A stretch of 64,000 bases of DNA from Spirilliplanes yamanashiensis (GCF_016863475.1 NZ_BOOY01000005.1:1-64000), one strand, 5' to 3'. Counted from the first letter of the stretch, positions 43,609 to 52,991 are shown. Made by a program: numbers and translations. The notes: generated by a model from the sequence alone, not told the origin.

Positions 43609-44621
43609 ACATCGACCTCGCGGCGCTGCGCGCCCTTGAGCGCGAGCGGGAGATCCCGTTCGACACCATCCTCGCGGCGATCGAGACCGCGCTGCTGACC
43701 GCCTACCGGCACACCGAGGGCGCGCAGAGCCACGCCCGGGTGGAGATCGACCGCAAGACCGGCGCCGCCCTGGTCTACGCCCAGGAGCTGGACGAGGACC
43801 ACACGGTCGTGCGCGAGTACGACGACACCCCGCACGACTTCGGCCGCATCGCGGCGATGACCGCCAAGCAGGTCATCCTGCAGCGGCTGCGCGAGGCCAC
43901 CGACGAGGTGCACTTCGGCGAGTACGCGGGCCGCGACGGCGACCTGGTCACCGGCGTGGTGCAGGCGCACGAGGCCCGCTCGGAGAAGGGCATCGTCACC
44001 GTCGACCTCGGCAAGCTCGAGGCGATGCTGCCGCAGTCGGAGCAGGTGCCGGGGGAGACCTACGACCACGGCATGCGCCTGCGCTGCGTCGTCGTGCACG
44101 TGGTCAAGGGCATGCGCGGCCCGCAGATCACGCTGTCGCGTTCGCACCCGGCGCTGGTGAAGCGGTTGTTCGCCCTGGAGGTGCCGGAGATCGCCGACGG
44201 CACGGTCGAGATCGCCGCGATCGCCCGGGAGGCCGGGCACCGCACGAAGATCGCGGTCCGCTCGACGGCGCCCGGCGTGAACGCCAAGGGCGCCTGCATC
44301 GGCCCGATGGGCCAGCGCGTCCGGGCGGTCATGAGCGAGCTGCACGGCGAGAAGATCGACATCATCGACTGGTCGGACGACCCGGCCCAGTTCGTCGGCA
44401 ACGCACTGTCGCCGGCGAAGGCGCTGCGGGTCGAGGTGGTCGACGCGAGCACCCGCACGGCCCGGGTCACGGTGCCCGACTTCCAGCTGTCGCTGGCGAT
44501 CGGCCGGGAGGGGCAGAACGCCCGCCTGGCGGCCCGGCTCACCGGCTGGCGCATCGACATCCGTCCCGACACCGAGCAGGCTCCCGCCGGCGGCCGGCCC
44601 GCCCCCGAGGGCGGGAACTGA
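43605..44621 (+). CDS. nusA: Transcription termination/antitermination factor NusA
   Basis: The 338-residue protein has the RNA-polymerase-binding N-terminal domain ([33 protein letters not shown]). An S1 domain follows ([20 protein letters not shown]) and then two KH domains ([38 protein letters not shown]). The C-terminal acidic repeats of E. coli NusA are missing, as is normal in actinobacteria. It modulates pausing, termination and rRNA antitermination. GTG start coupled to rimP. Confidence 0.97.
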   Translation: MNIDLAALRALEREREIPFDTILAAIETALLTAYRHTEGAQSHARVEIDRKTGAALVYAQELDEDHTVVREYDDTPHDFGRIAAMTAKQVILQRLREATDEVHFGEYAGRDGDLVTGVVQAHEARSEKGIVTVDLGKLEAMLPQSEQVPGETYDHGMRLRCVVVHVVKGMRGPQITLSRSHPALVKRLFALEVPEIADGTVEIAAIAREAGHRTKIAVRSTAPGVNAKGACIGPMGQRVRAVMSELHGEKIDIIDWSDDPAQFVGNALSPAKALRVEVVDASTRTARVTVPDFQLSLAIGREGQNARLAARLTGWRIDIRPDTEQAPAGGRPAPEGGN

Positions 44622-44651
44622 CCGGGCGGAGCGCTCCGGCGCGGCGAGGAG

Positions 44652-44657
44652 TAGACT
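44652..44657 (+). promoter_or_regulatory. Candidate internal -10 element before ylxR
   Basis: TAGACT lies five bases upstream of the TTG at 44663 and 17 bases before a GTG at 44675. It may drive ylxR-infB separately from nusA. Confidence 0.45.
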
Positions 44658-44662
44658 TTCCA

Positions 44663-44932
44663 TTGGTACGACGCGTGTCGAGCGTTGCGCCGGTGCGCAC
44701 CTGCATCGGTTGCCGCGAGCGCGCGCCGGCATCTGAGTTGCTGCGGTTCGTCGCGGTGGGCCTCGAGCTCCGCCCCGATCCGGGCCGCAGACTGCCGGGT
44801 CGGGGAGCACACCTGCATCCCGGTCCGGCTTGCTTCGCGCAGGCGGAGCGGCGTCGAGCCTTCGGGCGCGCGCTGCGCCTCACCGGTGTCCCGGACACCG
44901 GTCCGCTCGCCGAGCACGTCCGCGCGGTCTAG
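44663..44932 (+). CDS. ylxR: YlxR family RNA-binding protein
   Basis: This 89-residue protein has the family signature RTCIGCRERAPASELLRFV and LPGRGAHLHPGPAC, which form the small nucleic-acid-binding fold. YlxR lies between nusA and infB in most Gram-positive bacteria and has been linked to RNase P activity and regulation. The start is uncertain: a TTG at 44663 keeps the conserved VRR before the core, a GTG at 44675 is the alternative. No ribosome-binding site is evident for either. Confidence 0.9.
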   Translation: MVRRVSSVAPVRTCIGCRERAPASELLRFVAVGLELRPDPGRRLPGRGAHLHPGPACFAQAERRRAFGRALRLTGVPDTGPLAEHVRAV

Positions 44933-45099
44933 ACCGCCGCGCGGCGCCACCGATGGTGGGGCGTGGGAGCCCCACCTGATCAGCAAGGTAGGACGACCGA
45001 CATGAGCACACGATGAAGTCCCTGAAATGACCAGGCTTCAAGTGCACGAGTGAGGTCGCTGCGGGTGCTGCCCGCACGACCTCAAAAGTGAGGAGTGCA
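44933..45099 (+). other. Structured infB leader
   Basis: The 167-base gap holds no gene. It contains an imperfect hairpin at 45014-45040 (TGAAG/CTTCA plus CCTG/CAGG) and the strong hairpin at 45051-45084, directly before the infB ribosome-binding site. Confidence 0.55.
45051..45084 (+). promoter_or_regulatory. Fourteen-pair hairpin just upstream of the infB ribosome-binding site
   Basis: TGAGGTCG-(C)-TGCGGG pairs with CCCGCA-CGACCTCA around TGCTG, with one bulged C at 45059. AAAAG and then the GTGAGGAG ribosome-binding site follow at once. It could attenuate transcription or control infB translation. Confidence 0.65.
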
Positions 45100-48000
45100 G
45101 TGGCAGGCAAGGCCCGCGTACACGAGCTTGCAAAAGAGCTCGGGGTCGACAGCAAGACCGTTCTCGCGACCCTGAAGGAAATGGGCGAGTTCGTCAAATC
45201 CGCTTCGAGCACCGTCGAGGCCCCCGTGGCCCGGCGGCTGCGTGCCGGCATGGCCGCCGGCGGGTCCGCCCCCGCGGCGGCTCCCGCGGCCCCGGCCGCC
45301 CCGGACGCCCGCACCGCGGCGCGCCCGGGTCCGCCCCGCCGTCCGGCGGCCCCGACGTCCCCGGCCGCCCCGGCGCCCGGCCCGTCGGCCGCCCGGCCCG
45401 GACCGAAGGCTCCCGTCCCCGGACCGCCGGCCCCGCCGGCCCCGGTGACGAAGCCGGCGAGTGCTCACGACATCGAGGTGGCGGCCGCCGAGGCGCGCGC
45501 CTCGCAGCTCAAGGCCGACCAGGAGGCCGCGGTCAAGGCCGCGCGTGCGGCGCAGGCCGCCCGCCCGGCGGAGGCCCCGCGGCGTGAGCCCCCGGCCGAC
45601 GGCCGTCCGGGCCCGCGTCCGGGCCCGAACGCGGTGCCGCCGCGTCCGGGCACCCCGACCGGCGCTCCGGGTCGTCCCGGCGCCCCGGGTGCGCCCGGCG
45701 CTCCCGGCCGCCCCGGTCCCGCGGGCGGTCAGCGCCCGCCGGCGCGCGGCGCCGGCAACAACCCGTTCGGCATCTCGCAGGGCGGTCAGGCGGCCGGTCC
45801 CCGGCCGTCGCCCGCGGGCATGCCCCGGCCCAACCAGCCCGGCATGCCGCCGCGGCCCAGCCCGGCGTCGATGCCGCCGCGGCCGAGCCCGGCGTCCATG
45901 CCCAACCGGCAGGCCCGTCCGGCCGGTCCCGGCGGCGCGGGCCGCCCGGGTGGTCCCGGCGGTGGCCGTGGCGGCCCCGGTGGCGGCGGCGGTGGTTTCC
46001 GCGGCGGTCCCGGTGGCGGCGGCGGCGCCGGTGGCGGCTTCCGCGGCGGTCCCGGTGGCGGCGGTGGCGGCGGCGGTTACCGCGGCGGCCCCGGTGGCGG
46101 CGGCGGCGCGGGCGCGGGCGCCGGTGGCGGTTTCCGCCCCGGTGGCGGCGCGCCCGGTGGCGGCGCTCCCGGTCGCCCGGGTGGCGGCGGTCGTGGTCGT
46201 GGCGGCGGCGCCGCGGGTGCCTTCGGGCGTCCGGGTGGCCGGCCGACGCGCGGCCGCAAGTCCAAGAAGCAGCGGCGTCAGGAGTTCGACAACCTGTCGG
46301 CGCCGCAGATGAGCTCGGGCGCCCCGCGCGGTCAGGGTCAGGAGATCCGGCTGTCGCGTGGCGCGTCCCTCTCGGACTTCGCCGACAAGATCAACGCGAA
46401 CCCGGGCTCGCTCGTCCAGGAGATGTTCGGCCTGGGCGAGATGGTCACGGCGACGCAGTCGTGCTCGGACGACACCCTGCTGCTGCTGGGTGAGCACCTG
46501 GGCTTCGACGTCAAGATCGTCAGCCCCGAGGACGAGGACCGCGAGCTGCTCGCGCAGTTCAACATCGACCTCGACGCCGAGATCGACGAGGACCGCCTGG
46601 TCACCCGGCCGCCGGTCGTGACCGTCATGGGTCACGTCGACCACGGTAAGACGAAGCTGCTGGACGCGATCCGCAAGACCAACGTGGTCGCCGGCGAGGC
46701 GGGTGGCATCACCCAGCACATCGGCGCCTACCAGGTCGTGGTCCCGCACCAGGGCGAAGAGCGCGCGATCACCTTCATCGACACCCCGGGACACGAGGCG
46801 TTCACCGCCATGCGTGCCCGCGGCGCCCAGGTGACGGACATCGTGATCCTCGTGGTCGCGGCCGACGACGGCGTCATGCCGCAGACGGTCGAGGCGCTCA
46901 ACCACGCCAAGGCGGCCGAGGTGCCGATCGTGGTCGCGGTCAACAAGGTGGACAAGCCGGACGCCAACCCGGACAAGGTCCGCCAGCAGCTGACCGACTA
47001 CGGCCTGCTCGCCGAGGAGTACGGCGGCGACACGATGTTCGTCAACGTGGCCGCCAAGCCGGGTCTCGGCATCGACGAGCTGCTCGAGGCCGTGCTGCTC
47101 ACGGCCGACGCGTCGCTGGAGCTCACCGCTCCGGTCGACGGGCCGGCGCAGGGTGTCGCGGTCGAGGCCCACCTGGACAAGGGCCGCGGCGCCGTCGCGA
47201 CCGTCCTGGTGCAGAAGGGCACGCTGCGGGCCGGCGACTCGATCGTGGCGGGCGGCGCGCACGGCCGCGTCCGCGCCATGCTCGACGAGCACGGCAACCA
47301 GGTGCCCGAGGCGGGTCCGGCCCGTCCGGTCCTGGTCCTGGGTCTGACCTCGGTCCCGAGCGCGGGCGACACGTTCCTCGCCGCGGAGGACGACCGCACG
47401 GTGCGGCAGATCGCCGAGCTGCGGCAGGCCCGCCGCCGGGCGGCCAGCTTCGCCAACTCGGGCAGCAAGGCCACGCTCGAGACGCTCATGGAGCAGCTCA
47501 AGGAGGGCGAGAAGACGTCGCTCACCCTGGTGCTCAAGGGCGACGGCTCCGGTTCGGTCGAGGCGCTGGAAGACGCGCTGTTCAAGATCGAGATCCCGGA
47601 CGAGGTGCAGCTCAAGGTCATCCACCGCGGCGTCGGTGCGATCACCGAGAGCGACGTCAACCTGGCGAGCGCGTCCTCGGACTCGATCGCCACGATCATC
47701 GGCTTCAACGTCCGGGCTTCGAACAAGGTCAAGGAGATGGCCGACCGCGCCGGCGTGGAGATCCGCTACTACAGCGTGATCTACCAGGCCATCGAGGAGA
47801 TCGAGGCGGCGCTCAAGGGCCTGCTCAAGCCCGAGTACGAGGAGGTCGAGCTCGGCACGGCGGAGATCCGCGAGGTGTTCCGCTCGTCGAAGATCGGTCT
47901 CATCGCGGGTTGTCTGGTCCGGTCGGGTCTCATCCGCCGCAACGCCAAGGCGCGCATCCTGCGCGACGGCACCGTGGTGGCCGAGAACGTCTCGATCACG

Positions 48001-48138
48001 TCGCTCAAGCGGTTCAAGGACGACGCGACCGAGGTCCGCGAGGGCTTCGAGTGTGGTCTGACCTTCGGCGGCTTCGGCACTCCGCAGATCGGTGACGTCA
48101 TCGAGACGTTCGAGATGCGCGAGAAGCCCCGCTCGTAA
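45100..48138 (+). CDS. infB: Translation initiation factor IF-2
   Basis: This 1012-residue GTPase places initiator tRNA on the ribosome. It has an N-terminal IF2N helix ([19 protein letters not shown]), followed by a very long low-complexity linker (about 50-385). The linker is proline/alanine-rich and then a glycine-rich stretch with repeated [10 protein letters not shown]-type units. The second IF2N-like segment precedes the G domain: GHVDHGKT at 511-518, DTPGHEAF and NKVDKPDA. Domains II-IV follow, ending [18 protein letters not shown] start at 45100 after GTGAGGAG. The long linker is typical of actinobacterial IF-2. Confidence 0.97.
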   Translation: MAGKARVHELAKELGVDSKTVLATLKEMGEFVKSASSTVEAPVARRLRAGMAAGGSAPAAAPAAPAAPDARTAARPGPPRRPAAPTSPAAPAPGPSAARPGPKAPVPGPPAPPAPVTKPASAHDIEVAAAEARASQLKADQEAAVKAARAAQAARPAEAPRREPPADGRPGPRPGPNAVPPRPGTPTGAPGRPGAPGAPGAPGRPGPAGGQRPPARGAGNNPFGISQGGQAAGPRPSPAGMPRPNQPGMPPRPSPASMPPRPSPASMPNRQARPAGPGGAGRPGGPGGGRGGPGGGGGGFRGGPGGGGGAGGGFRGGPGGGGGGGGYRGGPGGGGGAGAGAGGGFRPGGGAPGGGAPGRPGGGGRGRGGGAAGAFGRPGGRPTRGRKSKKQRRQEFDNLSAPQMSSGAPRGQGQEIRLSRGASLSDFADKINANPGSLVQEMFGLGEMVTATQSCSDDTLLLLGEHLGFDVKIVSPEDEDRELLAQFNIDLDAEIDEDRLVTRPPVVTVMGHVDHGKTKLLDAIRKTNVVAGEAGGITQHIGAYQVVVPHQGEERAITFIDTPGHEAFTAMRARGAQVTDIVILVVAADDGVMPQTVEALNHAKAAEVPIVVAVNKVDKPDANPDKVRQQLTDYGLLAEEYGGDTMFVNVAAKPGLGIDELLEAVLLTADASLELTAPVDGPAQGVAVEAHLDKGRGAVATVLVQKGTLRAGDSIVAGGAHGRVRAMLDEHGNQVPEAGPARPVLVLGLTSVPSAGDTFLAAEDDRTVRQIAELRQARRRAASFANSGSKATLETLMEQLKEGEKTSLTLVLKGDGSGSVEALEDALFKIEIPDEVQLKVIHRGVGAITESDVNLASASSDSIATIIGFNVRASNKVKEMADRAGVEIRYYSVIYQAIEEIEAALKGLLKPEYEEVELGTAEIREVFRSSKIGLIAGCLVRSGLIRRNAKARILRDGTVVAENVSITSLKRFKDDATEVREGFECGLTFGGFGTPQIGDVIETFEMREKPRS

Positions 48139-48154
48139 CACACGCACGGCGACG

Positions 48155-48182
48155 ACGGCCCGGGACCTCGGTCCCGGGCCGT
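48155..48182 (+). terminator. Terminator after infB
   Basis: Perfect 13-base arms (48155-48167 and 48170-48182) form a stem of about 12 pairs, followed by TTTCG. It marks the end of the rimP-nusA-infB transcript. Confidence 0.88.
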
Positions 48183-48195
48183 TTCGCGTGCCGGG

Positions 48196-48201
48196 CAGGA
48201 T
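48196..48201 (+). promoter_or_regulatory. Possible -10 element, leaderless
   Basis: CAGGAT is followed by six bases and the ATG at 48208. Confidence 0.4.
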
Positions 48202-48207
48202 GTCCGG

Positions 48208-49239
48208 ATGAGGTACGCACTGCTGCTCGCCCCGTCGGCCAACCACGTCTACGCCGCCCAGGCGCCCGCGCTGGCGCGGGCCGAGCTCGCCGTGTTCGCC
48301 GGCGCGCTGGCGACGCCGCTCGACGAGGTCGCCGAGACGACGGTGGCGGGCGTGGACTATCTGGTCTTCGAGGCGCCCGGGCGGCTGCCGGCCCGCGACG
48401 TCGCGCTGCTGTCGAACCTGTCGGCGGCGTACGCGCTGTTCGAGGTGACGGACGACGACCTGCTGCGCCCGGTCGAGCTGACCCCGCTGGCCCGCTACGA
48501 CACCGACCTCATCACCATCCCGAAGTACGCCGGCAAGACGAACGAGCAGTTCACCCGGCTGCTGCTGAACGTGACGCTGCTCGCCAGCGACAGCGCCGGG
48601 CGGTTCCTCGACGGCGGCGTGGTGGTCGGCGACCCGCTGTGCGGGCGGGGCACCACCCTGAACCAGGCGCTGATGTACGGCCACGACGGGCTGGGCATCG
48701 AGATCGACGGCAAGGACGTCGAGATCTACCTGTCGTTCCTGAAGACGTACCTGAAGCGCAAGCGGCTGAAGCACACCACCGACTTCCACCCGGTGCGTCG
48801 CGACAAGCGCACGGTGGCGCGGCGCATGGAGGTGGTGGTGGCCGCGTCGAAGGACGACCACCGGTCCGGCGTCACCCAGAAGCTGGTCGTGCTGCACGCC
48901 GACACCCTCGACGCGCAGGCGGTGCTGCGCCCGGCGTGCGTCGACGTGATCGTGACCGACCTGCCGTACGGGGTGGCGCACGGCAGCCACGGCGGCGAGC
49001 GCGGCGTGTCCCGCCGCCCGGCCCAGCTGCTGGCGGCGGCGCTGCCGGAGTGGGAGCGGCTGCTGCGCCCGGGCGGGGCGATGGGCCTGTCCTTCAACAC
49101 CCGGGTGTCGCCGCGCGACGAGGTGGCCGAGCTGGTGGAGGAATCTGGCCTGACGGTCGCCGACGACGTGACGGGCTTCCTGCACCGGGTCGACCAGACC
49201 GTCGAGCGCGACGTATTGGTGGCGCGTAAACCGGCCTGA
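48208..49239 (+). CDS. Trm11/THUMP-type SAM-dependent RNA methyltransferase
   Basis: This 343-residue protein has a THUMP-like N-terminal half and a Rossmann methyltransferase half. The SAM motif is VGDPLCGRGTTLNQAL followed by GLGIEID; the catalytic motif is TDLPYG, as in RNA N2-guanine methyltransferases (Trm11, TrmG10, RlmL). A charged insert (KTYLKRKRLKHTTDFH) lies between them and may bind RNA. The likely target is a guanine in tRNA or rRNA; the exact site is unknown. It stands between infB and ylxP with its own weak promoter. Confidence 0.82.
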   Translation: MRYALLLAPSANHVYAAQAPALARAELAVFAGALATPLDEVAETTVAGVDYLVFEAPGRLPARDVALLSNLSAAYALFEVTDDDLLRPVELTPLARYDTDLITIPKYAGKTNEQFTRLLLNVTLLASDSAGRFLDGGVVVGDPLCGRGTTLNQALMYGHDGLGIEIDGKDVEIYLSFLKTYLKRKRLKHTTDFHPVRRDKRTVARRMEVVVAASKDDHRSGVTQKLVVLHADTLDAQAVLRPACVDVIVTDLPYGVAHGSHGGERGVSRRPAQLLAAALPEWERLLRPGGAMGLSFNTRVSPRDEVAELVEESGLTVADDVTGFLHRVDQTVERDVLVARKPA

Positions 49240-49244
49240 TTCCG

Positions 49245-49250
49245 TAGCCT
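49245..49250 (+). promoter_or_regulatory. -10 element of a likely leaderless promoter for ylxP
   Basis: TAGCCT is followed by eight bases and the GTG at 49259. Confidence 0.5.
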
Positions 49251-49258
49251 TCCGGGTC

Positions 49259-49552
49259 GTGTACACCGCCACCGCCGTCTTCGACGTGCTCCTGCCGGGC
49301 GACTCGCGGTCGCTGAAGGCCAAGCGTTCCTACGTCCGCCCGGTGGTCGCTGCGCTGCGCCGCTTCGAGGTGTCCGCCGCCGAGGTGGGCGAGCAGGACC
49401 TGCACGGCCGCGCCCTGATCGGGGTGGCCGTGGTGTCGGCGGAGGCCGGCCACGCCGGCGAGGTCGTCGACGCCTGCGAGCGGCTCGTCGCGGGCCGCCC
49501 CGAGCTGGAGCTGCTGTCGGTGCGGCGCCGGCTGCACGGCGACGACGACTGA
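49259..49552 (+). CDS. ylxP: DUF503/YlxP family protein
   Basis: This 97-residue protein has the family pattern VFDVLLPGDSRSLKAKRSYVRPV and a small alpha/beta fold. DUF503 genes lie between infB and rbfA in most Gram-positive bacteria. Its presumed role is in ribosome biogenesis, but its molecular function is not established. GTG start at 49259. Confidence 0.92.
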   Translation: MYTATAVFDVLLPGDSRSLKAKRSYVRPVVAALRRFEVSAAEVGEQDLHGRALIGVAVVSAEAGHAGEVVDACERLVAGRPELELLSVRRRLHGDDD

Positions 49553-49627
49553 CGACGCATGCGTATGGGGTCACCTGCCCACGGGTAGGGTTCAGATGTT
49601 GCAGATCGAGCAGCGGAGGTGGCTGAC

Positions 49628-50116
49628 ATGAGCGATCCGGCCCGGGTACGCAAGCACGCCGAGCGCGTGCGGGAGCTGGTGGCTTCGGTGGTGCGCACCC
49701 AGATCAAGGACCCGCGACTCGGCATGGTGACGATCACCGACGCCCGCATCACGGCCGATCTGCGCGAGGCGACGGTCTTCTACACGGTGCTCGGCGACGC
49801 GGCGGCCCAGACGGGCACGGCCGCGGCGCTGGAGAGCGCGAAGGGCATGCTGCGCAGCACGGTCGGCAAGGCCCTCGGCCTGCGCCACTCGCCGAGCCTG
49901 GCGTTCGTCCTGGACGACGTGCAGGACCAGGCGAAGCACATGACCGAGCTGCTGGCCGCCGCCCGGGCGCGCGACGAGGAGGTGCAGCGCCTCGCCGCCG
50001 GCAAGCAGTACGCGGGGGACGCGCACCCGTACCGCGAGGACGGCGACGACGGTGACGACGGCGACGACCTCGCCGACGCCGAGGAGCGGGTGACCGCCGG
50101 CGAGGAATCGCGGTGA
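49628..50116 (+). CDS. rbfA: Ribosome-binding factor A
   Basis: The 162-residue protein has the RbfA KH-like core: VRELVASVVRTQIKDPRLG, VTITDARITADLREATVFYTV and LRSTVGKALGLRHSPSLAFVLDD. It matures the 5' end of 16S rRNA in the 30S subunit, working with RimP and IF-2. The ATG at 49628 has GGAGG eight bases upstream; an earlier in-frame GTG at 49619 overlaps that site and is less likely. The C-terminus is an acidic tail with GDDGDDGDD. The nrnA start overlaps its stop by four bases. Confidence 0.95.
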   Translation: MSDPARVRKHAERVRELVASVVRTQIKDPRLGMVTITDARITADLREATVFYTVLGDAAAQTGTAAALESAKGMLRSTVGKALGLRHSPSLAFVLDDVQDQAKHMTELLAAARARDEEVQRLAAGKQYAGDAHPYREDGDDGDDGDDLADAEERVTAGEESR

Positions 50117-51159
50117 CGGACGGGCCGGCGCTGGCGCAGGCGCCGCCGCCCGCCTCCGCGGTCGGGCCGCGCGGCCCGTCCGCGGCCGCCTGGTCCGCCG
50201 CCGTCGAGGCGGTCCGCACGCACGCCCCGGCCGGCCGCGTCCTGCTGGCCTGCCACGTCAACCCCGACGGCGACGCCCTCGGCAGCATGCTGGCCCTGGC
50301 GGCCGGCCTGCGCCGGCTGGGCGCCACCGGGGTGCAGGCGTCGTTCCCGGGACCGCTGGAGGTGCCGGGCTCGCTGGCGTGGCTGCCCGGCCTCGACGCG
50401 GTGGTGCCCGAGGACGAGGCGTGGCCCGACCCGGACCTGCTGGTGACGCTGGACGCGGCGAGCCCGTCGCGGCTGGGCGCGCTGGCGGGCCGGTTCGCCA
50501 CGGCCCGCGCCTCGGTGGTGCTCGACCACCACGCCTCCAACCCGGGCTTCGGCACGGTGAGCCTGGTCGACCCGGACGCGGCGGCCACCTCGGTGCTGGT
50601 GGAGGAGCTGCTGGCCCGGCTGGGCGTGCCGCTGGACCCGGAGATCGCCGAGTGCCTGTACGTGGCGCTGGTGACGGACACGGGCTCGTTCCGGTTCGAT
50701 CTGACCACCCCGGCGGTGCACGAGATGGCGGCGCGGCTCCTGCGCGCCGGGGTCCGCCCGGCGGACGTGTCGCGCCGGGTGTTCGACTCGCGCCCGTTCG
50801 GGGCGGTGCGGCTGTTCGCCGACGTGCTGTCCCGGGCGCGCCTGGAGCCGGAGGCGGCGGGCGGCGGCGGCCTGGTCTGGACGTACGCGCTGCTGGCCGA
50901 CCTGGCGGCGCACGGCCAGCGCCCGCACGTGCTGGACGCCCTGATCGACCCGGTGCGTGCCACCGCCGAGGCGGACGTGGCCTGCGTGCTGAAGGAGGCC
51001 GCGGACGGCTCGTGGAACGTGTCGATGCGCAGCAAGGGCGGCGCCGACGTGAGCCGGGTGGCGGGCGCGCTGGGCGGCGGCGGGCACCGGCTGGCGGCGG
51101 GCTTCACGGGGCACGGCACGGCCGACGAGGTGATGGCGGCGATCCGCGCGCAGCTCTAG
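50113..51159 (+). CDS. nrnA: DHH/DHHA1 family phosphoesterase (NrnA-like oligoribonuclease/pAp phosphatase)
   Basis: This 348-residue DHH enzyme has VNPDGDALGS (motif I), the DHH motif in VLDHHAS, TDTGSFRFD and the DHHA1 substrate motif GGGGHRLAAGF. NrnA degrades short RNA oligomers and dephosphorylates pAp. The M. tuberculosis counterpart (Rv2837c, CnpB) also cleaves c-di-AMP and pApA, so it may control second-messenger levels here. The GTG start overlaps rbfA by four bases (GTGA). A terminator follows. Confidence 0.93.
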   Translation: MTDGPALAQAPPPASAVGPRGPSAAAWSAAVEAVRTHAPAGRVLLACHVNPDGDALGSMLALAAGLRRLGATGVQASFPGPLEVPGSLAWLPGLDAVVPEDEAWPDPDLLVTLDAASPSRLGALAGRFATARASVVLDHHASNPGFGTVSLVDPDAAATSVLVEELLARLGVPLDPEIAECLYVALVTDTGSFRFDLTTPAVHEMAARLLRAGVRPADVSRRVFDSRPFGAVRLFADVLSRARLEPEAAGGGGLVWTYALLADLAAHGQRPHVLDALIDPVRATAEADVACVLKEAADGSWNVSMRSKGGADVSRVAGALGGGGHRLAAGFTGHGTADEVMAAIRAQL

Positions 51160-51172
51160 ACCCACTCAGAGG

Positions 51173-51208
51173 GGCAGAGGCCGGTGCCAGGTGGCACCGG
51201 CCTCTGCC
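51173..51208 (+). terminator. Sixteen-pair terminator after nrnA
   Basis: Perfect 16-base arms (51173-51188 and 51193-51208) around AGGT. It ends the ylxP-rbfA-nrnA unit. Confidence 0.88.
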
Positions 51209-51272
51209 GTCTCCGCCCGTGCGGGTGACGCGTTGTCCCGATGGGCGGGAAGCACTCAGCGGCCCGGAAACC

Positions 51273-51300
51273 TGAACGATAGTTTGAGTGAACGATGGTT
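51273..51300. repeat. Tandem direct repeat upstream of the 39-residue protein gene
   Basis: TGAACGATAGTT (51273-51284) and TGAACGATGGTT (51289-51300) match at 11 of 12 positions with a 16-base period. They form an AT-rich island in an otherwise GC-rich gap. A tandem activator or repressor site is likely. Confidence 0.65.
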
Positions 51301-51454
51301 CGGGTGCCACCCGGCACCGGCCGTCCTGAGAGCCTCCAGGGTCCACCGACCCGGGCGCGGCCCTCGGCCCACGACTCCGGCGACCCCGGGTCGGCCGATC
51401 GCACAGGCCCGCGCGCCGCTCGTCACCGCACCCGTTCCCCTGGAAGGACCCGTC

Positions 51455-51574
51455 ATGGCTCCCCTGGCGCCCGCCAAGACCAAGCACGACAACTCCGCCG
51501 CCCGCGAGCAGGCTCGCCGCGAGCGTGAGCAGGCCCGCCGCGCCCTGCAGGTCTCGCTCGACACCCGGCAGTAG
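51455..51574 (+). CDS. 39-residue highly charged small protein
   Basis: The ATG at 51455 follows GGAAGGA at a six-base spacing and opens a 39-codon frame ending in TAG. The protein begins MAPLAPAKTKHDNSAAREQA and continues with RREREQARRALQ, a very basic, probably helical segment. It has no hydrophobic helix. Codon usage is GC-ending as in neighbouring genes. No family was recognised. The good ribosome-binding site and the tandem repeat 155 bases upstream argue that it is expressed. A nucleic-acid- or ribosome-binding role is only a guess from charge. Confidence 0.6.
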   Translation: MAPLAPAKTKHDNSAAREQARREREQARRALQVSLDTRQ

Positions 51575-51644
51575 GCCCGCCGCCCGCCGGCCGCCACCGG
51601 TGGGTAAGCACTGACGCGCATTGCATGCCTTACATCGGGCGTGC

Positions 51645-51650
51645 GACGAT
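51645..51650 (+). promoter_or_regulatory. Possible -10 element, leaderless, MATE gene
   Basis: GACGAT is followed by six bases and the ATG at 51657. Confidence 0.35.
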
Positions 51651-51656
51651 GCGCCC

Positions 51657-52991
51657 ATGAGCACGGCGACCCCCGGCACCTCCCCGCCGCGCACCGCCCC
51701 GCCGAGCGCGCGCCGGATCACCGCGCTCGCGCTGCCGGCCCTCGTGGTGCTGGCCGCCGAGCCGCTCTACGTCCTCGTCGACACCGCGGTCGTCGGGCAC
51801 CTCGGCCGCGTCCCGCTCGCCGCGGTCGCCGTCGGCGGCACGATCATGTCGTTCGCCGTCTGGCTCGGCACCGTGCTCGCGTACGGCACGACCGGCCGGT
51901 CCGCCCGGCGGTACGGCGCGGGCGACCGCACCGCTGCGGTCGCCGAGGGCGTCCAGGCCAGCTGGCTCGCCGGCTCCGCGGGCGTGCTGTTCGCCGTCGC
52001 CGCCCAGTTCCTCGCCGGCCCCGTCGCCCGCGGCCTCGCCGACGACGCCCAGGTCGCTGACGCCGCCGCCGGCTGGCTGCGGATCGCCGCGCTCGGCGCC
52101 CCCGGCCTCATGCTCGCCGCCGCCGGCAACGGCTGGATGCGCGGCGTGCAGGACACCCGCCGCCCGCTGATCTACGTGCTCGGCGCGAACGTGCTGTCCG
52201 CCGTCATGTGCCCGGTGCTCGTCTACCCGGCCGGCCTCGGGCTGGAGGGCTCCGCGATCGCCAACGTCATCGCCCAGACGCTGTCCGGCGGGCTGTTCGC
52301 GGCGGCGCTGCTGCGCGCGGGCGTTCCCCTGCGGCCGCACCTGCCCGTGATGGGCCGCCAGCTCGTCCTCGGCCGCGACCTGCTGCTGCGCGGCGTCGCG
52401 TTCCAGGCGTGCTTCCTGTCCGCCACCGCCGTCGCCGCCCGGTTCGGCGTGGCCGCGGTCGGCGCCCACCAGATCGCCCTGCAGCTGTGGTTCTTCGCGG
52501 CGCTGACCCTCGACGCGGTGGCGATCGCCGCGCAGTCGCTCGTCGGCGCCGCGCTGGGCGGGCACGACCCGGACGGCGCCCGGGCGGTCGCCCGCCGGAT
52601 CACCCTGGCCGGGGCGGTGGGCGGCCTCGGCTTCGCGGCAGTGGTGGGCGCCGGGGCGCCGTGGATCCCCGGGTGGTTCACCCCGGACGCCGCCGTGCAC
52701 GCCGAGGCGGCCGTCGTGTGGCCGTGGTTCGTGGCGCTGCTGCCGTTCGCCGGGGTGGTCTACGCCCTCGACGGCGTGTTCCTCGGCGCCGGCGACGTCC
52801 GCTACCTGCGCACCGCCACGCTGGCCGCGGCGCTCGGCGGGTTCCTGCCGCTCATCTGGATCGCGTACGCCTTCGACCTGGGCCTCGGCGGGGTGTGGGC
52901 CGGGCTGGCCGCGTTCATCGGGCTGCGCCTGGCGACCCTGCTCGCCCGGTGGCGCAGCGGGCGCTGGGTGGTCGTGGGGGCCGAGCGGTGA
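51657..52991 (+). CDS. MATE family efflux transporter (DinF-like)
   Basis: The 444-residue transporter has twelve predicted helices in two six-helix halves. Typical segments are ALPALVVLAAEPLYVLVDTAVVGHLG in the first half (with the conserved proline and aspartate) and GAHQIALQLWFF in helix 7. It uses a proton or sodium gradient to export drugs or metabolites. The M. tuberculosis dinF (Rv2836c) is likewise next to the nrnA-type gene. An earlier in-frame ATG is not needed; 51657 fits the family N-terminus. Confidence 0.92.
   Translation: MSTATPGTSPPRTAPPSARRITALALPALVVLAAEPLYVLVDTAVVGHLGRVPLAAVAVGGTIMSFAVWLGTVLAYGTTGRSARRYGAGDRTAAVAEGVQASWLAGSAGVLFAVAAQFLAGPVARGLADDAQVADAAAGWLRIAALGAPGLMLAAAGNGWMRGVQDTRRPLIYVLGANVLSAVMCPVLVYPAGLGLEGSAIANVIAQTLSGGLFAAALLRAGVPLRPHLPVMGRQLVLGRDLLLRGVAFQACFLSATAVAARFGVAAVGAHQIALQLWFFAALTLDAVAIAAQSLVGAALGGHDPDGARAVARRITLAGAVGGLGFAAVVGAGAPWIPGWFTPDAAVHAEAAVVWPWFVALLPFAGVVYALDGVFLGAGDVRYLRTATLAAALGGFLPLIWIAYAFDLGLGGVWAGLAAFIGLRLATLLARWRSGRWVVVGAER

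Noticed and set aside
45950-46240. A CRISPR-like or minisatellite array in infB
   Set aside because: The repetition is of glycine codons in an in-frame linker, with irregular units and no spacers.
45088-49323. A very long minus-strand open frame (more than 1400 codons) opposite infB
   Set aside because: It is an antisense shadow caused by high third-position GC. The plus strand encodes IF-2, the methyltransferase and part of ylxP with clear motifs, and the antisense product is low complexity.
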